Source of the DNA: Pyxidicoccus caerfyrddinensis
GTDB taxonomy: Bacteria > Myxococcota > Myxococcia > Myxococcales > Myxococcaceae
NCBI RefSeq assembly: GCF_010894405.1
Contig: NZ_JAAIYA010000002.1
Location: 744,001-808,000, forward strand
Reading direction: 5' to 3'
DNA length: 64,000 nucleotides
Shown here one piece after another: positions 9,031 through 19,883 of the stretch. Made by a program: the position numbers and the translations under genes. The stretch's first letter is position 1, and each line of letters opens with the position of its first letter. The notes under the pieces were generated by a model. That model ran no database searches. It was not told the DNA's origin and saw only the letters and a list, made by a program, of their open reading frames with translations.

Positions 9031-9633
9031 CTACCTTGAATACGGGGTTTGTTCAACTCTCTGCGCACCGCGTCCATCAGCCCCTCTCATGAGACCCACT
9101 GCGTCGTCCCAGCGGCCACTGGCCTTGAGGCAGAGCTCCACGAGCTCCCGAGCGGCCCCTCTGCCGCCTGGACTCTGCGTAACGAAGTGGACCTCCTGAC
9201 GCACTTCTGGAACCGCATCCGCGGGACACGCGGCCAGCCCCACGCGTGAAAGCGGGGCCAGGTCGTTGTGGTCGTCTCCCATGTAGGCGCAGGCCTCAGG
9301 GGGGACAGCGAGCTGCTGGAGCAGCTCGTCCAGTGCGGCACCCTTGTCGCGGCGGCCTTGGAATACGGCCGCCAGCCCCAGCTCCCGTCCGCGGACCTCC
9401 ACGATGCTCGAGGTGCGGGCGGTGAGGACGGCGGCGGGCAGGCCCGACAAGCGGGCCATGACCAGGGCGTGTCCGTCCTTCACGTCGAAGCGCTTCATCA
9501 GCTCACCCTGCGCCCCGTAGTAGAGGCCGCCGTCGGTGAGGACCCCGTCCACGTCGAAGACGAGCAGGCGGACTCGCGCCGCGCGAGACGTCAGCTCTTC
9601 CTTTCCAGGTTTGGAAGGCGCTTCCGTCACCAT
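9031..9633 (-). CDS. kdsC: 3-deoxy-D-manno-octulosonate 8-phosphate phosphatase
   Basis: A 200-residue C0-type HAD phosphatase that releases Kdo from Kdo-8-phosphate in the cytoplasm. The nucleophile motif is in LLVFDVDGVLTDGG (D27, D29), followed by FDVKDGHALVMAR, which is typical of KdsC, and the metal motif MGDDHNDLAPL. The length is close to the usual 180-190, with a short C-terminal extension (after residue 165) that I do not recognise. It starts 34 nt after kdsA, so the two consecutive steps of Kdo synthesis are co-transcribed. Confidence 0.92.
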   Translation of the reverse strand: MVTEAPSKPGKEELTSRAARVRLLVFDVDGVLTDGGLYYGAQGELMKRFDVKDGHALVMARLSGLPAAVLTARTSSIVEVRGRELGLAAVFQGRRDKGAALDELLQQLAVPPEACAYMGDDHNDLAPLSRVGLAACPADAVPEVRQEVHFVTQSPGGRGAARELVELCLKASGRWDDAVGLMRGADGRGAQRVEQTPYSR

Positions 9634-9667
9634 GGCTTGCCTGTCTCCTCCCCGTGTCTCAACCGCA

Positions 9668-12216
<2,549 letters not shown>

Positions 12217-12450
12217 TCAGTTGCCGTCCCAACCACCAGGGCGGGATTGGGCGAATTCCCGGGCGGTGGGCTGGCCGACGCGGAACTGGCGGAGGTCGCA
12301 GTTGCGGCAGCTCCACCCCTCCCAGCCGCGCTTGACGACCAGGTGCAGGCAGGCGTCGTAGTTGGGGCAGAACAGGTTGCGCTGCGTATCCACGGCCTCC
12401 TCGTCACGGAGGGCGGTGGGCAGAGGGCTGGGGCAAGGGGTGATGGACAC
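12217..12450 (-). CDS. Small zinc-ribbon-like protein
   Basis: A 77-residue protein. Cysteine pairs occur in NLFCPNYDACL (C-x6-C) and WSCRNCDL (C-x2-C), spaced as in a small zinc ribbon. The rest is charged, with no membrane segment. I chose the GTG at 12450 (SITPCPSPLP follows), with GGGAG about 10 nt upstream. The frame runs open further upstream across the terminator at 12545-12579, but that part is not credible as coding. I do not recognise the family. It lies downstream of the mini-ORF and the terminator on the same strand. Confidence 0.6.
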   Translation of the reverse strand: MSITPCPSPLPTALRDEEAVDTQRNLFCPNYDACLHLVVKRGWEGWSCRNCDLRQFRVGQPTAREFAQSRPGGWDGN

Positions 12451-12544
12451 GGCTGAAGACTCCCGGCAATGGAACGTGATGGGTCGGCCACTCCCCCCGG
12501 GGCGTCGGAACAGGGAGGTCGGGTGGGCATTCCCGAGCAGACGT

Positions 12545-12579
12545 AAAAAGGCCCGTCCCCACCGAGGCGGGAACGGGCC
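12545..12579 (-). terminator. Rho-independent terminator
   Basis: Read on the minus strand, GGCCCGT and ACGGGCC (plus three inner GGG:CCC pairs) form a strong stem, followed directly by five T residues. It closes the short transcript carrying the 15-codon ORF at 12617-12664 and precedes the zinc-ribbon gene at 12450. Confidence 0.8.
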
Positions 12580-12616
12580 CGAACTGCCGGCGTCTGCCAC
12601 CGCTTGCGCGGCCTTT

Positions 12617-12664
12617 TCAGGCCAGCGAAGCGGAGGTGGACGCCTTGGAGTTGCTGTCGGTCAA
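12617..12664 (-). CDS. 15-residue mini-ORF with near-perfect Shine-Dalgarno
   Basis: TTG start, translating to MTDSNSKASTSASLA and TGA. The ribosome-binding site AAAGGAGGTGAT (12679-12668) matches the 3' end of 16S rRNA over about 11 nt. It sits 3 nt upstream of the TTG, far stronger than any other site in the window. The stop lies within a small GGCCTGAAAAGGCC hairpin, and an intrinsic terminator follows 38 nt later. The peptide is a third serine. It could be a leader peptide controlling the zinc-ribbon gene, a secreted or signal peptide (an ABC exporter gene ends 98 nt upstream), or a regulatory RNA that binds ribosomes. No homologue is known to me. Confidence 0.5.
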   Translation of the reverse strand: MTDSNSKASTSASLA

Positions 12665-12667
12665 GGC

Positions 12668-12679
12668 ATCACCTCCTTT
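12668..12679 (-). promoter_or_regulatory. Near-perfect Shine-Dalgarno sequence
   Basis: AAAGGAGGTGAT on the minus strand pairs with the anti-Shine-Dalgarno end of 16S rRNA without interruption over 11 nt. It decides the TTG start of the 15-codon ORF. Read on the plus strand, the same DNA resembles the last 13 nt of a 16S gene, but the similarity stops there. Confidence 0.7.
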
Positions 12680-12761
12680 CGAGGACCCGGATCTAATCCC
12701 GGCCGAAATCCCGCGCCATACTCCTTGGCCGCATTACCGGGCCTGAAGGGCAGGCAAGCGT

Positions 12762-14528
12762 TCAGGCGGCAACGAACTGCCGCTCCACCAGCCGGCGGTA
12801 GAGGCCTTCCTGGCCCATGAGGGCGGAGTGGGTGCCGCTCTGGATGACCTGGCCGCCCTCCAGCACCAGCACGCGGTCCGCGTTGGCCACGGTGGACAGG
12901 CGGTGGGCGATGATGAGGGTGGTGCGGCCCTTCATGAGGCGCTCGAGCGCGTCCTTCACCAGGTGCTCGCTCTCCGCGTCGAGCGCGCTGGTGGCCTCGT
13001 CGAGGATGAGCAGGCGCGGGTCCTTCAGCACGGCGCGGGCAATGGCCACGCGCTGCTTCTGGCCGCCGGACAGCTGCACGCCGCGCTCGCCCACCTGGGT
13101 GCGGTAGGCCTCCGGGAAGCGCTGGATGTAGGCGTGGGCGTTGGCGGCGCGGGCGGCCTCTTCCACCTGCGCGTCGGTGGCGTCCGGCCGGCCGTAACGG
13201 ATGTTGTCCGCGATGGAGCAGGAGAACAGCTGCGGCTCCTGCGCCACCATGCCGATGTTGCGGCGCAGCCACTCCGGGTCCAGCGAGGTGAGCGGGTGGC
13301 CGTCCAGCAGCACCGCGCCGCCCTGCGGGTCGTAGAAGCGCGACAGCAGCGAGGCCAGCGTGGACTTGCCCGCGCCCGAGGGGCCCACCACCGCTACGAC
13401 TTCACCGGGGCGCAATTCCAGGTTGAGTCCCTGGAGCACGGTGATGTCGGGGCGCGTGGGGTAGGCGAAGCGCACGTCGCGGAACTCCACGTGGCCGCGC
13501 ACGTCCGGCACGTGCGCGCCGCCGGAGGCGATGGCGGGCTTGCGGTCCAGCAATTCGAAGACGCGGTCCGCGGCGCCGCTGGCGCGCATGAAGTCCGCCC
13601 ACAGCTCCGCCATGGCGCTGAAGGAGAAGGCCACCAGCATGGTGTAGATGAGGAACGAGGTGAGCGCGCCCACGCTCAGGTGGCCCTGCACCACCAGCCG
13701 GCCGCCGTACCAGAGCACCGCGGCGATGGCGCCGTAGCCGGCGATGGAGACGGCGCCCATGAAGATGGAGGACTGGCGCGTGCGCTCCTTCGCGAGCGTG
13801 AAGGAGCGGTCCACGGCGACGCCATAGCGCTCCACCTCGTTGCGCTCGGCGGCGAAGGAGCGGACGGTGCGGATGCCGGACAGGTCCTCCTCGGCCACCT
13901 CGCTGCTGGCGGCCAGCGCGTCCTGCACCTCGCGGGAGATGACGCGCACGCGGCGGCCGTAGAGCACCGCGCCCGCTATCACCGCGGGGATGACGGCGAG
14001 CATGACGCCGGTGAGCCGCGCGGACGTGTAGAAGAGGAGCGCCACGCCGCCCAACGCCTGCATGGTGTAGCGCAGGGCCATGGAGATGTTGGCGGTGACG
14101 GTGTTCTGCAGGACGGTGGTGTCCGAGGCGAGCCGGCTGGTGAGCTCGCCTGTGCGGCGCGCGTCGAAGAAGGCCACCTCCTGCGACAGCAGCGCTCGGA
14201 AGAGGTCCTTGCGCAGCCGTGACACCACGCGCTCGCCGGCGGTGTTGAAGTAGTAGGCGCGCAGCGCCATGGCCACGCCCTGCACCACGAAGACGCCGAG
14301 CATCGTCAGCGCGAGCCCGTCCAGCATCGCCTGGCTGCGGGTGCTGAGCGCCTCGTCCACCAGGTTGCCGATGGCCTTCGGGTAGGCGAGCGTCGACGCG
14401 CTGCTTACGAGCAGGAAGACGGTGCCGGCGATGAGGGTGGGAAGCTCTGGTCGCGCCAGGGTGAGCAGGCGGCTCAGCGTGACGCGGGTGGGGAGCTGGG
14501 GCGTGGGGGACTTTTCTGGGGAAGACAC
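12762..14528 (-). CDS. ABC transporter, fused permease and ATPase (exporter type)
   Basis: A 588-residue half-transporter. Residues 20-320 hold six transmembrane helices of the type I exporter fold. Residues 345-585 hold the ATPase, with Walker A GPSGAGKST, signature LSGGQ, Walker B LLILDEATSALD and the H-loop IIAHRLST. This is the MsbA/TAP-like layout, working as a homodimer or paired with another half. It has no N-terminal C39 peptidase. The substrate cannot be told from sequence; lipids, peptides and drugs are all handled by this family. The only same-strand neighbour is the 15-codon ORF 98 nt downstream. Confidence 0.92.
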   Translation of the reverse strand: MSSPEKSPTPQLPTRVTLSRLLTLARPELPTLIAGTVFLLVSSASTLAYPKAIGNLVDEALSTRSQAMLDGLALTMLGVFVVQGVAMALRAYYFNTAGERVVSRLRKDLFRALLSQEVAFFDARRTGELTSRLASDTTVLQNTVTANISMALRYTMQALGGVALLFYTSARLTGVMLAVIPAVIAGAVLYGRRVRVISREVQDALAASSEVAEEDLSGIRTVRSFAAERNEVERYGVAVDRSFTLAKERTRQSSIFMGAVSIAGYGAIAAVLWYGGRLVVQGHLSVGALTSFLIYTMLVAFSFSAMAELWADFMRASGAADRVFELLDRKPAIASGGAHVPDVRGHVEFRDVRFAYPTRPDITVLQGLNLELRPGEVVAVVGPSGAGKSTLASLLSRFYDPQGGAVLLDGHPLTSLDPEWLRRNIGMVAQEPQLFSCSIADNIRYGRPDATDAQVEEAARAANAHAYIQRFPEAYRTQVGERGVQLSGGQKQRVAIARAVLKDPRLLILDEATSALDAESEHLVKDALERLMKGRTTLIIAHRLSTVANADRVLVLEGGQVIQSGTHSALMGQEGLYRRLVERQFVAA

Positions 14529-14635
14529 CGCCGGAGACTAACGCGGGCCCTCCGGGCGTGCACTCCAGGGGGCTGCCAGTCCTCCTGGGTGGTGTTAATC
14601 CTTCCGGGGCGGATGGCTCGATAGCGAGGTGTGTC

Positions 14636-15484
14636 ATGGAGAAGCACCCGTTTGGTGGCACCGGTGTGTCGGTTCCCGTCCTGGGGCAGGGAACGTGGCA
14701 GATGGAGGAGGACGACCAGGCAGGCGCCATCCGCGCGCTCCGGACCGGGTTGGACCTGGGCCTGACGCACGTGGACACGGCCGAGCTGTACGGGCACGGT
14801 CGCGTGGAGGAGACCATCGTCTCCGAGGCGATTGCCGGCCGCCGCGACGAGGTGTTCCTCGTGTCGAAGGTGATGCCCTCCAACGCCACCTACGCGGGCA
14901 CGCTGGCCGCGTGTGAGCGGAGCCTGAAGCGGCTGCGCACCGACCGGCTGGACTGCTACCTGCTGCACTGGCCGGGGCCGCACCCGCTCGAGGACACGGT
15001 GCGCGCCTTCGAGAAGCTGGTGGCGGACGGGAAGATTCGCTCGTGGGGCGTGAGCAACTTCGGGGTGGAGGATTTGGAGGAAGCGCTCGCGCTGGCGGGG
15101 CCGGGGCGCATCGCGTGCAACCAGGTGCTGTACCACCTGGAGGAGCGCGCGATTGAGCACGCCGTGCTTCCGTGGTGCGAGGCGCAGGGCGTGGCGGTGG
15201 TGGGCTACAGCCCCTTCGGCAACGGCAACTTCCCGAGTCCCGGCAGCAAGGGCGGCAAGGTGCTGGGGGCCATTGCCCGCGCGCACGGCGTCAGCCCGTT
15301 CCAGGTGGCGCTGCGGTTCCTCGTGCGCCGGCCCTCGCTGTTCGCCATTCCCAAGGCCAGCCGCGAGGCCCACATGCGCGACAACGCCGCGGCCGCGTCG
15401 CTGAAGCTGTCCGCCGAGGAGCTGGCCCGCATCGACGCGGCCTTCCCGCTCGGCCCCGACAGCGGCGAGCTGCCCGTCATCTGA
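14636..15484 (+). CDS. Aldo/keto reductase
   Basis: A 282-residue NADPH-dependent oxidoreductase with the (beta/alpha)8 AKR fold. The catalytic tetrad is visible: D and Y in HVDTAELYGHG, K in LVSKVMP and H in LLHWPGP. The coenzyme-binding tail contains IPKASREAHMRDN. The start at the ATG at 14636 gives MEKHPFGGTG. Its 3' end overlaps the convergent gene at 15477 by 8 nt. The physiological substrate is unknown; general aldehyde or keto-sugar reduction is the default for this family. Confidence 0.9.
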   Translation: MEKHPFGGTGVSVPVLGQGTWQMEEDDQAGAIRALRTGLDLGLTHVDTAELYGHGRVEETIVSEAIAGRRDEVFLVSKVMPSNATYAGTLAACERSLKRLRTDRLDCYLLHWPGPHPLEDTVRAFEKLVADGKIRSWGVSNFGVEDLEEALALAGPGRIACNQVLYHLEERAIEHAVLPWCEAQGVAVVGYSPFGNGNFPSPGSKGGKVLGAIARAHGVSPFQVALRFLVRRPSLFAIPKASREAHMRDNAAAASLKLSAEELARIDAAFPLGPDSGELPVI

Positions 15485-16358
15485 TGGCGGCGGCGAAGGC
15501 CTTGCGGAACGCGGACACCGTCGGGTCCGCGGAGCCGGGGGCCACCGTCACCGTGCCCGTCTCTCCCTCCACGGCGGCGCGCGTGTCGCGGCCCTTGGTG
15601 AAGCGCACGGTGGTGATGCGGCGGAGCACCTCGCGCCCCTGCTCCTGGGCCAGTGCGCGCAGCGCGTGGCCCGCGACGTTCATCGCCGCCTCCAGCGCGC
15701 GGCGGCCCGGCTCGTCGTCCAGCCCCACCCAGTCCACCTCGAAGCGCAGCGGGCGGCCGCCCAGCGTCGCCTCGCCAGGCCAGAACTGCTCGGTGATCGC
15801 GTGCGGCAGCTTCTCCATCAGCGACATCAAATCCTGTCGCGTGGGGTTCGGCCGCACCAGTGGCGGCATGTCCAGCAGCTTGTCCGCGTTGCCCACCGAC
15901 ACCGCCACCACCGTCGTCACGTCCACGTAGGCCACCGACGCGGACCGGAGCAGGCCCTCCTTGCCCAGCGCCATCAGCACCGACTCGCGCGGGACGTAGT
16001 CCACCACCTCGCCCGTCATCGAGTGCCCGTGTGCCAGGTGCAGCGTGACGGTGAGCGACGGCACCTCCTCACCCGTGCGCGCCCGCGCCGCCAGCGCGCC
16101 GAGCTGCTCCAGCACCCGCTCCACCTTCCGGGACAACAGCCGCTGCACGCCCTCCATGTCCTCGTCCTCCTCTTGCTGCTGCTGTTGCTTGCGGGGTTCC
16201 GGCTTCGGCTTCGGTGCGGGTTCCGGCTTCGGCTTCGGTGCGGGTTCCGGCTTCGGCGCTGGGGCTCCTTCCGCCTTCGCGGCCGGTGGCTCCGTGCCCG
16301 GTGTGCTGGCGGCGGGCTCCTGCTTCTTGCCGCCGAAGAGGTCGCTCCAGAAGCCCAT
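15477..16358 (-). CDS. Conserved protein with Pro/Lys-rich tract, unknown function
   Basis: A 293-residue protein. It starts MGFWSDLFGGKKQEP, then has a Pro-Lys-Glu repeat tract (residues 35-60, PAPKPKPEP units) and a Q5-EEDED patch. Residues 70-290 are a folded-looking alpha/beta region with no motif I can name. The start MGFWSDLFG is hydrophobic and short, possibly a membrane-touching helix. It lies 2 nt downstream of kdsB on the same strand, so it is probably co-transcribed. The frame stays open upstream inside kdsB, but the ATG at 16358 is the sensible start. Confidence 0.7.
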   Translation of the reverse strand: MGFWSDLFGGKKQEPAASTPGTEPPAAKAEGAPAPKPEPAPKPKPEPAPKPKPEPRKQQQQQEEDEDMEGVQRLLSRKVERVLEQLGALAARARTGEEVPSLTVTLHLAHGHSMTGEVVDYVPRESVLMALGKEGLLRSASVAYVDVTTVVAVSVGNADKLLDMPPLVRPNPTRQDLMSLMEKLPHAITEQFWPGEATLGGRPLRFEVDWVGLDDEPGRRALEAAMNVAGHALRALAQEQGREVLRRITTVRFTKGRDTRAAVEGETGTVTVAPGSADPTVSAFRKAFAAAIR

Positions 16359-16360
16359 GG

Positions 16361-17110
16361 CTATAGCCCCCGCTCGCGCATGACGGTCTCCACCTTCGCC
16401 ACGTCCTCCGGCACGTCCACCGCCACCGTGCGCCAGGACACCTGCGCGCAGCGGATGGAGATGCCGTGCTCCAGCGCGCGGAGCTGCTCCAGCTTCTCCG
16501 CTTCCTCCAGCGGGGTGGGCACCAGGCCCGCCAGCGACAGCAGCACGTCCCGCCGGTAGCCGTAGAGGCCGATGTGTCCCCAGCGCTTCACGGGCGTGCC
16601 CGGCTCGCGGACGAAGGGCACGAGGCTCCGGCTGAAGTAGAGCGCGTCCCCGTTGAGCGCGAGCACCGCCTTCACCACGTTGGGGCTGCCCGCCTCGTCC
16701 GGTTCCAGGGGGCGCACCAGCGTGCCCATGCGCACCGTGGTGTCTTGAAAGAGCTTCGCGAGCACGCGGAGGGCGGCCGGGTCCACCAGCGGCTCGTCGC
16801 CCTGTACGTTCACCCAGACGTCCACGTCCGGACGCCCGCGTGCCACCTCCGCCACCCGGTCCGTGCCGGTGGCGCAGTCGGGGCTCGTCATGGCCACCCG
16901 GCCGCCGAAGCCCTCCACCGTGGCGCGGATGCGCTCGTCGTCGGTGGCCACCACCACCTCGTCGAAGACGTTGGCTTCCTGGCAGCGGTGCCACACGTGC
17001 TCAATCATCGGCCGGCCGGCGATGAGGGCGAGTGGCTTGCCCGGAAAGCGCGTGCTGGCGTGGCGGGCGGGGATGACGGCGACAGTCCTGGAGGCGGGCG
17101 ACGCGGGCAT
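16361..17110 (-). CDS. kdsB: 3-deoxy-manno-octulosonate cytidylyltransferase
   Basis: A 249-residue enzyme that activates Kdo as CMP-Kdo for transfer onto lipid A. The N-terminal nucleotide-binding motif is VAVIPARHASTRFPGKPLA. Other family marks are VATDDERI, TGTDRVAE and WVNVQGDEPL. Length is the family norm. With kdsA, kdsC and pyrG 4-7 kb away it completes a local set for CMP-Kdo supply. It is divergent from wecB with 105 nt between the starts. Confidence 0.95.
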   Translation of the reverse strand: MPASPASRTVAVIPARHASTRFPGKPLALIAGRPMIEHVWHRCQEANVFDEVVVATDDERIRATVEGFGGRVAMTSPDCATGTDRVAEVARGRPDVDVWVNVQGDEPLVDPAALRVLAKLFQDTTVRMGTLVRPLEPDEAGSPNVVKAVLALNGDALYFSRSLVPFVREPGTPVKRWGHIGLYGYRRDVLLSLAGLVPTPLEEAEKLEQLRALEHGISIRCAQVSWRTVAVDVPEDVAKVETVMRERGL

Positions 17111-17215
17111 GACACACCCCGTCTATCAGATTCAGGACGCATCTCCGCCACCACTCGGAGTGCCCACCTTCAACCACTAGTCACCTGGAAGGCAGTGCCT
17201 AGCTTCGCAATCGAC

Positions 17216-18346
17216 ATGAAGAAGGTCATCCACATCGTCGGTGCGCGTCCGAATTTCATGAAGGTGGCCCCCATCTACAAGGCCATCGCCGCGCGCACCT
17301 CGCTCCAGCAGATTCTCGTCCACACCGGCCAGCACTACGACGTCAAGATGAGCGACGTCTTCTTCTCCGACCTGGGCCTGCCGGCTCCAGATGTCCACCT
17401 GGGCATCGGCTCGGGCAGTCACGCGCAGCAGACCGCGCGGATGATGGTGGAGCTGGAGAAGGTCTTCCTGGAACATCAGCCGGACCTCGTCTCCGTGGTG
17501 GGCGACGTGAACAGCACCATCGCCGCCGCGCTGGTGACGTCCAAGCTGGCCATTCCCCTAGCCCACGTCGAAGCGGGCCTGCGCAGCCACGTCCAGCACC
17601 AGCCGGAGGAGGTCAACCGCGTCGTCACCGACCGGCTGTCCGACCTGCTGCTGACGCCCTCGCGCGACGCGGACGCCAACCTCCTCAAGGAGGGCTGTGA
17701 CCCGGACCGCATCCACTTCGTGGGCAACGTGATGATCGACTCGCTCATCGCGTCCAAGGAGAAGGCGGACCGGCTGCCCACGCTGAAGGATTTGGGAATC
17801 ACCCCGCGCGGCTACGCGGTGTGCACGCTGCACCGGCCGTCCAACGTGGATGACCCGAGGCTGCTGGGCGGGCTCCTGTCCGCGGTGGCTCACGTGTCCA
17901 CGCGGCTGCCCGTCATCTTCCCGGTGCACCCGCGCACGCGGAAGATGATTGCCGAGCAGGGCCTGGGCCACTGGTTCGAGCGTCACCCGAACCTGCGCCC
18001 CGTGGACCCCATGGGCCACATGGAGTTCGTCGCGCTGACGTCGCAGGCGAAGCTCATCCTCACCGACTCGGGCGGCCTCCAGGAGGAGACCACCGCGCTG
18101 GGCGTGCCGTGCCTCACCCTGCGCGAGCAGACCGAGCGCCCCATCACCGTGGAGCAGGGCACCAACGAAGTCGTCGGCACCGACCCGGACCACATCCGCC
18201 AGGCCGCGGACCGCGTCCTCGATGGCCAGGGCAAGAAGGGCCGCATCCCGGACCTGTGGGACGGCCGCGCCAGCGAGCGCATCGCCGACCTGTTCGCGCG
18301 CTACCTGAAGGTGGAGGGCGCTCCGCTGCGCGTGGCCTCGGCCTGA
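17216..18346 (+). CDS. wecB: UDP-N-acetylglucosamine 2-epimerase (non-hydrolysing)
   Basis: A 376-residue GT-B-fold enzyme interconverting UDP-GlcNAc and UDP-ManNAc for surface polysaccharide synthesis. Signature segments are HIVGARPNFMKVAPI at the start, HTGQHYD, VVGDVNST, HVEAGLRS, and the C-terminal TDSGGLQEE with LTLREQTERP. The start is the ATG at 17216. The frame is open upstream through kdsB on the other strand, but that part is not coding here. It ends 26 nt before a strong terminator, so it appears to be a single-gene transcript. Confidence 0.94.
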   Translation: MKKVIHIVGARPNFMKVAPIYKAIAARTSLQQILVHTGQHYDVKMSDVFFSDLGLPAPDVHLGIGSGSHAQQTARMMVELEKVFLEHQPDLVSVVGDVNSTIAAALVTSKLAIPLAHVEAGLRSHVQHQPEEVNRVVTDRLSDLLLTPSRDADANLLKEGCDPDRIHFVGNVMIDSLIASKEKADRLPTLKDLGITPRGYAVCTLHRPSNVDDPRLLGGLLSAVAHVSTRLPVIFPVHPRTRKMIAEQGLGHWFERHPNLRPVDPMGHMEFVALTSQAKLILTDSGGLQEETTALGVPCLTLREQTERPITVEQGTNEVVGTDPDHIRQAADRVLDGQGKKGRIPDLWDGRASERIADLFARYLKVEGAPLRVASA

Positions 18347-18371
18347 GGCCGGAGGTTCTCGGACTCACCTG

Positions 18372-18420
18372 ACGGGCACCGGCTTCGCTCCTCCTCGGGG
18401 GAGCGGGGTGGTGCCCGTTT
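18372..18420 (+). terminator. Terminator of wecB
   Basis: ACGGGCACC (18372-18380) and GGTGCCCGT (18410-18418) form a perfect 9-bp stem. An internal GGCTTCGCTCC / GGGAGC segment can extend the structure. TT follows. Confidence 0.7.
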
Positions 18421-18477
18421 GCTCGTCGGGTGGACTGTGCACCGGGGCCGGGCGTGTTAGAGCGCGCGTAACGGCCC

Positions 18478-19497
18478 ATGCACAGCGAGCAGGATACACC
18501 TACCGCGGATGAAGCGCCCGACGGCTACGTCGACATCGTCTTCGTCGTGGAGCCCAACTATGCGGGGTGGCGGCTGGACCGGTACCTGGGCCAGAAGATC
18601 CGCCGCATGACGCGCGAGCGCCTGCAGGGCGTCATCCGGCGCGGCATCCTCTGCGACGAGCGGCGCCTCAAGCCGTCCACGCCCGTCTACCCGGGGCTCA
18701 CCTTCCGCCTCCGCCGCCGCGCCAGCGAGGAGCCCGAGACGCCCACCGCGCTGCCCGTCGTCTTCCAGGACGCGTGGCTGATGGTGCTCGACAAGCCGGC
18801 GGGGCTGCCCATCCACCCCACGGCGCGCTACCACAAGGGCACCCTGGTCACGCTGCTGCGCGAGCGCTTCGGAGAGCGGCACGCGGAGCCCGCGCACCGG
18901 CTGGACCGCGAGACGAGCGGCCTCGTCGTCTGCGGCCGCACCACCGAGTCCTGCCGCGTGCTGGGCCGACTCTTCATGTCGCGCGACGTGCACAAGGAGT
19001 ACCTCGCCATCTGCGAGGGACACCCGCCCGAGGACTCGTTCGTCGTGGACGCGCCCATCGCCGAGGGCACCGAGCTCATCCGCATCGCCGTGCGCATCGA
19101 CCCCGTGGAGGGGAAGGAGAGCCGCACGCGCTTCCAGGTGCTCCAGCGCTTCTCCCGCGACGGCGAGCCCTTCGCACTGCTGCGCTGCTTCCCCGAGACG
19201 GGACGGCAGCACCAGATTCGCATCCACCTGCGCGAGGCGGGCTTCCCACTCGTGGGCGACAAGATGTACGGGCCGGACCCCGGCTACTTCGACCGCTTCA
19301 GCAAGAGCTGCCTGGAGCCCGAGGCGTGGCGCCGCCTGCGCCTGCCCCGGCACGCGCTGCACGCCGCGCGCATCGTCTTCCCGCACCCGGGCTCGAGGGA
19401 GCAGGTCGTGTTCGAGGCGCCGCTGCCCGCGGACCTCACCGACTTCATCGACGGCAGGCCGCTGCCCGGTGCACTGCCGGAGACGGACGCGGCCTGA
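18478..19497 (+). CDS. RluA-family pseudouridine synthase
   Basis: A 339-residue RNA-modifying enzyme. Residues 30-85 resemble an S4 RNA-binding domain (WRLDRYLGQKIRRMTRERLQ). The catalytic domain carries the RluA signature HRLDRETSG with catalytic D143. It is preceded by VLDKPAGLPIHP and followed by TGRQHQIRIHL. Target uridines (rRNA or tRNA) cannot be assigned because the RluA, RluC and RluD groups differ little at this level. Length fits RluD/YlyB-type members. Confidence 0.92.
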   Translation: MHSEQDTPTADEAPDGYVDIVFVVEPNYAGWRLDRYLGQKIRRMTRERLQGVIRRGILCDERRLKPSTPVYPGLTFRLRRRASEEPETPTALPVVFQDAWLMVLDKPAGLPIHPTARYHKGTLVTLLRERFGERHAEPAHRLDRETSGLVVCGRTTESCRVLGRLFMSRDVHKEYLAICEGHPPEDSFVVDAPIAEGTELIRIAVRIDPVEGKESRTRFQVLQRFSRDGEPFALLRCFPETGRQHQIRIHLREAGFPLVGDKMYGPDPGYFDRFSKSCLEPEAWRRLRLPRHALHAARIVFPHPGSREQVVFEAPLPADLTDFIDGRPLPGALPETDAA

Positions 19498-19568
19498 ATG
19501 CCGCGCAACTTCCGGCGGGCACCTGGGTTCAGGAGGGAAGACACCCTTTTTTCCTCCAGGAGCCCACC

Positions 19569-19805
19569 ATGCGCCGCACCCTCGTCGCCGTCACCGCCGC
19601 CTTCTTCCTGGGCGGCTTCGCCAACCACGCGTACGCCGACCGCCAGCCGAAGATGCGCGATGCGCTCGCCCACCTGGAGCGGGCCCTCACGTCGCTGAAG
19701 AACGCCAATGCCGACAAGGGCGGCCACCGCGTGAAGGCCATCGAGCTCACCGAGGGCGCCCTCAGCGAGGTCCGCGAGGGCATCAAGTTCGACAACCAGC
19801 ACTGA
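19569..19805 (+). CDS. Small exported protein, unknown
   Basis: A 78-residue protein with a clear signal peptide (MRRTLVAVTAAFFLGGFANHAYA, cleavage expected after AYA). The mature part is about 55 residues, highly helical and charged: ALAHLERALTSLKNANADKGGH is followed by a second short helix. AGGAG 6 nt upstream sets the start. It probably goes to the periplasm as a small helical hairpin. A hairpin at 19821 ends the unit. Confidence 0.8.
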   Translation: MRRTLVAVTAAFFLGGFANHAYADRQPKMRDALAHLERALTSLKNANADKGGHRVKAIELTEGALSEVREGIKFDNQH

Positions 19806-19820
19806 CGCCTGGAAACGACA

Positions 19821-19850
19821 AGGCCCCCGACCCGTGAGGGCAGGGGGCCT
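19821..19850. terminator. Hairpin between small exported protein gene and purF
   Basis: AGGCCCCC and GGGGGCCT pair over 8 bp, with an inner CCC:GGG, between convergent stops at 19805 and 19884. It is followed by TTGTC on the minus side. Confidence 0.6.
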
Positions 19851-19883
19851 CGTGAGGCCGTCCACGCGGGACGCGCGCAGGCC

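Noticed and set aside
12661-12680. Remnant of a 16S rRNA 3' end on the plus strand
   Set aside because: Only about 13 nt match, and nothing upstream resembles helix 45. It is better explained as a Shine-Dalgarno read on the other strand.
12690-12720. tRNA-like string on the plus strand (GGATCTAATCCC)
   Set aside because: It has no acceptor stem or anticodon arm around it.
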